The notes beneath the pieces were generated by a model. That model ran no database searches. It worked only from the letters and a program-made list of their open reading frames with translations, and was not told the DNA's origin. From an uncultured Roseateles sp. (lineage in GTDB: Bacteria; Pseudomonadota; Gammaproteobacteria; Burkholderiales; Burkholderiaceae): 7,328 nucleotides of DNA. The stretch is from the NCBI GenBank assembly GCA_946480605.1, contig CAMLKW010000219.1, positions 1 through 7,328 of the forward strand, written 5' to 3'. Within the stretch, counting starts at the first letter, position 1, and every line of letters starts with the position of its first letter. Below, one piece after another: positions 5,686 to 7,328 of this stretch. A program made the translations under genes and the position numbers.

Positions 5686-6456
5686 TCAGCCGTCCAGTGT
5701 CACGATGACCGGTGCGTGGTCACTGGGGCGCTCGTTCTTGCGCGGCAGCTTGTCGATTTCGCAGGCCGTCACGCGCGGTTTCAAGGCCTCGCTGACCAGA
5801 ATGTGGTCGATACGCAGCCCCTGGTTCTTGCGGAAGGCGAGATTTCGATAGTCCCACCAGCTCCAGCTCTTGGGCGGCTGCTCGAACAGGCGGAAGGCGT
5901 CGGTCAGGCCCAATGCCAGCAATTGCTGGAAATGCTCGCGCTCCTGCGGTGTGCAATGGATCTGGCCGGCCCAGGCGACCGGGTCATAAACGTCACGGTC
6001 CTCGGGGGCGATGTTGAAGTCCCCCATCAACACCAGCTGCTCGTGCTGCTTAAGTTCCTCGACCAGCCAGGCACGCAGGCCGTTCAGCCAGTTCATCTTG
6101 TAGCTGAACTTGTCGCTGTCCGGCGCCTGGCCGTTGGGGAAATAGCCGCCGATGACGCGCACGCCGTCCACCGTGCCGGCGATGACGCGAGCCTGCTCAT
6201 CGGCGAAGCCGTTGATGTTCTTGACCACGTCGGTGGCCGCCTGGCGGCTGATCAGCGCGACGCCGTTGTAGGTCTTCTGGCCGAACCACTGCACCTGGTA
6301 CCCGGCCTCGCCGATCTCCATGGTGGGGAACTTGTCGTCGGTCAACTTGGTCTCCTGGAGCACCAACGCATCGACCGGATGGGTGGACAGCCAATCCAGC
6401 ACCTGCGGCAGCCGGATGGACAGGGAGTTGACGTTCCAGGTGGCGAACTTCTTCAT
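5686..6456 (-). CDS. xth: Exodeoxyribonuclease III
   Basis: This 256-residue enzyme of the exonuclease/endonuclease/phosphatase family removes nucleotides 3' to 5' from double-stranded DNA and cuts at abasic sites in base-excision repair. Motifs appear in order: TWNVNSL at 6-12, LQETKL with the metal-binding Glu35, GGYFPNG with Tyr105, MGDFNIAP with Asp146 and Asn148, SWWDYR, LRIDHIL, and SDHAP with Asp246 and His247. All the expected catalytic residues are present. I chose ATG 6456, with AGGA 7 bases upstream; a GTG codon directly before it (6459) could add one residue. A sigma70-type promoter lies about 110 bp upstream. The gene is monocistronic as far as can be seen, convergent with the acetyltransferase-like gene and divergent from the kdp operon. 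Confidence 0.97.
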   Translation of the reverse strand: MKKFATWNVNSLSIRLPQVLDWLSTHPVDALVLQETKLTDDKFPTMEIGEAGYQVQWFGQKTYNGVALISRQAATDVVKNINGFADEQARVIAGTVDGVRVIGGYFPNGQAPDSDKFSYKMNWLNGLRAWLVEELKQHEQLVLMGDFNIAPEDRDVYDPVAWAGQIHCTPQEREHFQQLLALGLTDAFRLFEQPPKSWSWWDYRNLAFRKNQGLRIDHILVSEALKPRVTACEIDKLPRKNERPSDHAPVIVTLDG

Positions 6457-6564
6457 CACGCCATCCTAGCCGGCGCAGCCGCCGATCTAGGCCGAGGTTG
6501 CGCGGTCCAAGCCGTCGTCCACGTGCGGCGCGGGCAGTTGTTGGTCGCTGTACCACTCAGATGA

Positions 6565-6592
6565 AATATATTAACAATGTGCATTATGTAAA
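6565..6592 (-). promoter_or_regulatory. Putative sigma70 promoter for exonuclease III
   Basis: On the minus strand TTTACA (6587-6592) and TATATT (6565-6570) are separated by 16 bases, each matching the -35 and -10 consensus at 5 of 6 positions. It lies in a short A/T-rich patch (about 6560-6600) that stands out from the GC-rich surroundings. Transcription would begin near 6558, giving a leader of about 100 bases before ATG 6456. The rest of the 6457-6726 gap holds no gene that I can support. Confidence 0.45.
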
Positions 6593-6635
6593 ACAACGAA
6601 CAAAGCCCAGGCGCATAGCCCATCAACTACCTCAA

Positions 6636-6688
6636 TCTTGATGCGGTCTTGATACGGGCTGGCTCGATTTTTTCAGTGTCTTGACGCG
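6636..6688 (+). promoter_or_regulatory. Tandem 11-bp repeats, possible KdpE-type operator of the kdp operon
   Basis: TCTTGATGCGG (6636-6646) is followed directly by TCTTGATACGG (6647-6657), identical at 10 of 11 positions. A third related copy, TCTTGACGCG, begins at 6679, 32 bp further and so about three helical turns away. Direct repeats one helical turn apart are the usual binding layout of OmpR-family response regulators. E. coli KdpE binds TTTATA-N5-TTTACA, and here the spacing is the same: TTGATG-N5-TTGATA. The repeats lie 70-91 bp before the first ATG of the kdp genes. No strong sigma70 -10 box is seen, which is expected for an activator-dependent promoter. KdpD/KdpE genes are not in the window. 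Confidence 0.42.
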
Positions 6689-6726
6689 CGGATTTCCAGA
6701 ATCCCTTCCATCAACAAGGAGGTGTC

Positions 6727-6834
6727 ATGGACATCGTGTTTTCGGGCCTGGGCCTCGCTCTGGCCCTCGTGACGGCACTGGCGGCGTGGGGCTGCGAGCG
6801 GCTTCGCGGCTTGCGTCAGGGAGGTCGTGCATGA
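6727..6834 (+). CDS. Small single-span membrane protein at the head of the kdp operon
   Basis: This 35-residue ORF has the strongest ribosome site in the window (AAGGAGGTG, ending a few bases before the ATG). Residues 3-23 form one hydrophobic membrane segment (IVFSGLGLALALVTALAAWG), followed by Cys23-Glu-Arg-Leu and a basic tail (RLRGLRQGGR), which puts the C-terminus in the cytoplasm by the positive-inside rule. Its stop overlaps the kdpF start in ATGA, a sign of translational coupling. It is not KdpF, which follows. I recall similar unnamed peptides with a membrane segment and a C-[ED]-R-L motif before kdpF in other genomes, but could not check this here. It may be an accessory subunit or regulator of the Kdp complex. 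Confidence 0.72.
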   Translation: MDIVFSGLGLALALVTALAAWGCERLRGLRQGGRA

Positions 6835-6923
6835 GCGCGTTCGAGTGGATTGCGGCCGCGCTCGTGGCCGTTCTCGTCGTCTATCTGTTCTGGGCCCTGC
6901 TGTTTCCGGAGGATCTGACATGA
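6831..6923 (+). CDS. kdpF: Potassium-transporting ATPase subunit KdpF
   Basis: This 30-residue single-span peptide of the KdpFABC high-affinity potassium pump stabilises the complex in the inner membrane. The sequence fits the family: a hydrophobic span at residues 7-25, with YLFWALLFPEDL resembling the usual Y-L-x-x-A-L-L-x-P-E end. GGAGG lies 6 bases before ATG 6831. The start overlaps the 35-residue peptide upstream by 4 bases and the stop overlaps kdpA by 4 bases, so the three are translationally coupled. The call is firm because of this context. Confidence 0.92.
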   Translation: MSAFEWIAAALVAVLVVYLFWALLFPEDLT

Positions 6924-7328
6924 ACGGGTCTGCCTGGATGCAACTGGTGGCGTTCCTGGTCGTGCTGCTGGCCCTGGCGTGGCCTCTGGCGCGCTGGATC
7001 CATGCCGCCATGGAAGGGCGCGTGGCCTGGCTGCGCCGCGTCGAGCATGGCCTGCTGAGGCTTGCCGGTGTCAACGCGGACGCCGAGCAGGGCTGGCTGC
7101 GCTATGCCCTGGGCCTGCTGATCTTCAATGCGCTGGGACTCGTCGCGGTCTACGCGCTGCAGCGCCTGCAGGCCCACCTGCCGCTGAACCCGCAAGGCAT
7201 GGGCGCAGTGACGCCGGACTCGGCCTTCAACACCGCCGTCAGCTTCGTGACCAACACCAACTGGCAGGCCTATGGCGGCGAGTCGACGATGAGCTACCTC
7301 ACCCAGATGCTGGCGCTGACGGTGCAGA
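6920..7328 (+). CDS. kdpA: Potassium-transporting ATPase subunit KdpA, N-terminal part (partial)
   Basis: This is the first 136 codons of KdpA, the potassium-selective channel-like subunit of KdpFABC, which takes up potassium at low external concentration using ATP hydrolysis by KdpB. The gene runs off the window end. The first membrane span covers residues about 6-24. PLNPQG (88-93) and FNTAVSFVTNTNWQAYGGES (103-122) hold the first pore loop, with the selectivity-filter region TNTNWQ at 111-116, followed by MSYLTQM. All of this aligns with E. coli KdpA as I recall it. GGAGG lies 7 bases before ATG 6920, which overlaps the kdpF stop. kdpB and kdpC, and probably kdpDE, should follow outside the window. 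Confidence 0.96.
   Translation, partial: MNGSAWMQLVAFLVVLLALAWPLARWIHAAMEGRVAWLRRVEHGLLRLAGVNADAEQGWLRYALGLLIFNALGLVAVYALQRLQAHLPLNPQGMGAVTPDSAFNTAVSFVTNTNWQAYGGESTMSYLTQMLALTVQ

Noticed and set aside
5694..5726. Inverted repeat CCAGTG/CACTGG near the convergent 3' ends of the CAT-like gene and exonuclease III as a terminator
   Set aside because: The stem is 6 bp with a 21-base loop, lies inside the exonuclease III coding region and has no T tract.
5626..6564. A 312-codon open frame on the plus strand opposite exonuclease III
   Set aside because: The minus strand holds a complete exonuclease III with all catalytic motifs; the plus frame has no recognisable content.
6681..6709. TTGACG as a -35 box for the kdp operon
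   Set aside because: No acceptable -10 hexamer lies 16-18 bases downstream; the TTGAC is better explained as part of a third repeat copy.

Overview
The window is about 7.3 kb of GC-rich, densely coding bacterial chromosome. Three things suggest a Burkholderiales-type betaproteobacterium (Roseateles, Mitsuaria or Rubrivivax-like): strong GC bias at third codon positions, an Entner-Doudoroff gene pair, and an Aer-type PAS chemoreceptor. This placement is an inference from gene families and composition. There are no rRNA or tRNA genes, CRISPR arrays, transposases or phage genes.

Layout. (1) Positions 1-909, plus strand: the 3' end of edd (phosphogluconate dehydratase) and the complete eda (KDPG aldolase), 10 bp apart, forming an Entner-Doudoroff operon end. 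(2) Positions 917-1954: a hairpin between convergent genes, then a minus-strand pair made of a 138-residue protein of unknown function and a PaaI-type hotdog thioesterase. (3) Positions 2023-3330, plus strand: a LuxR-type regulator with a quorum-sensing-type N-terminus but a changed ligand pocket and no luxI nearby. It is followed by an 18-codon ORF with a strong Shine-Dalgarno site partly folded into a hairpin, then a small protein resembling the RNA polymerase alpha C-terminal domain. (4) Positions 3341-5681: an Aer-like aerotaxis/energy-taxis receptor (minus) divergent from a chloramphenicol-acetyltransferase-like protein (plus), with an 18-bp near-perfect palindrome between them. (5) Positions 5686-6456, minus strand: exonuclease III, with a good sigma70-type promoter upstream. 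(6) Positions 6636-7328, plus strand: the start of a potassium-uptake kdp operon, with an unnamed 35-residue membrane peptide, kdpF and the 5' part of kdpA. The three genes are joined by 4-base ATGA overlaps and preceded by 11-bp tandem repeats that look like a KdpE-type operator.

Most of the window is ordinary metabolism, sensing and repair. The least explained part is 2023-3330: a LuxR solo, a tiny peptide ORF with a possible translational switch, and a free-standing alpha-CTD-like protein lie in a row on one strand. A functional link between them is a hypothesis only. The second point of interest is the kdp leader, with its extra small membrane protein and direct-repeat operator.
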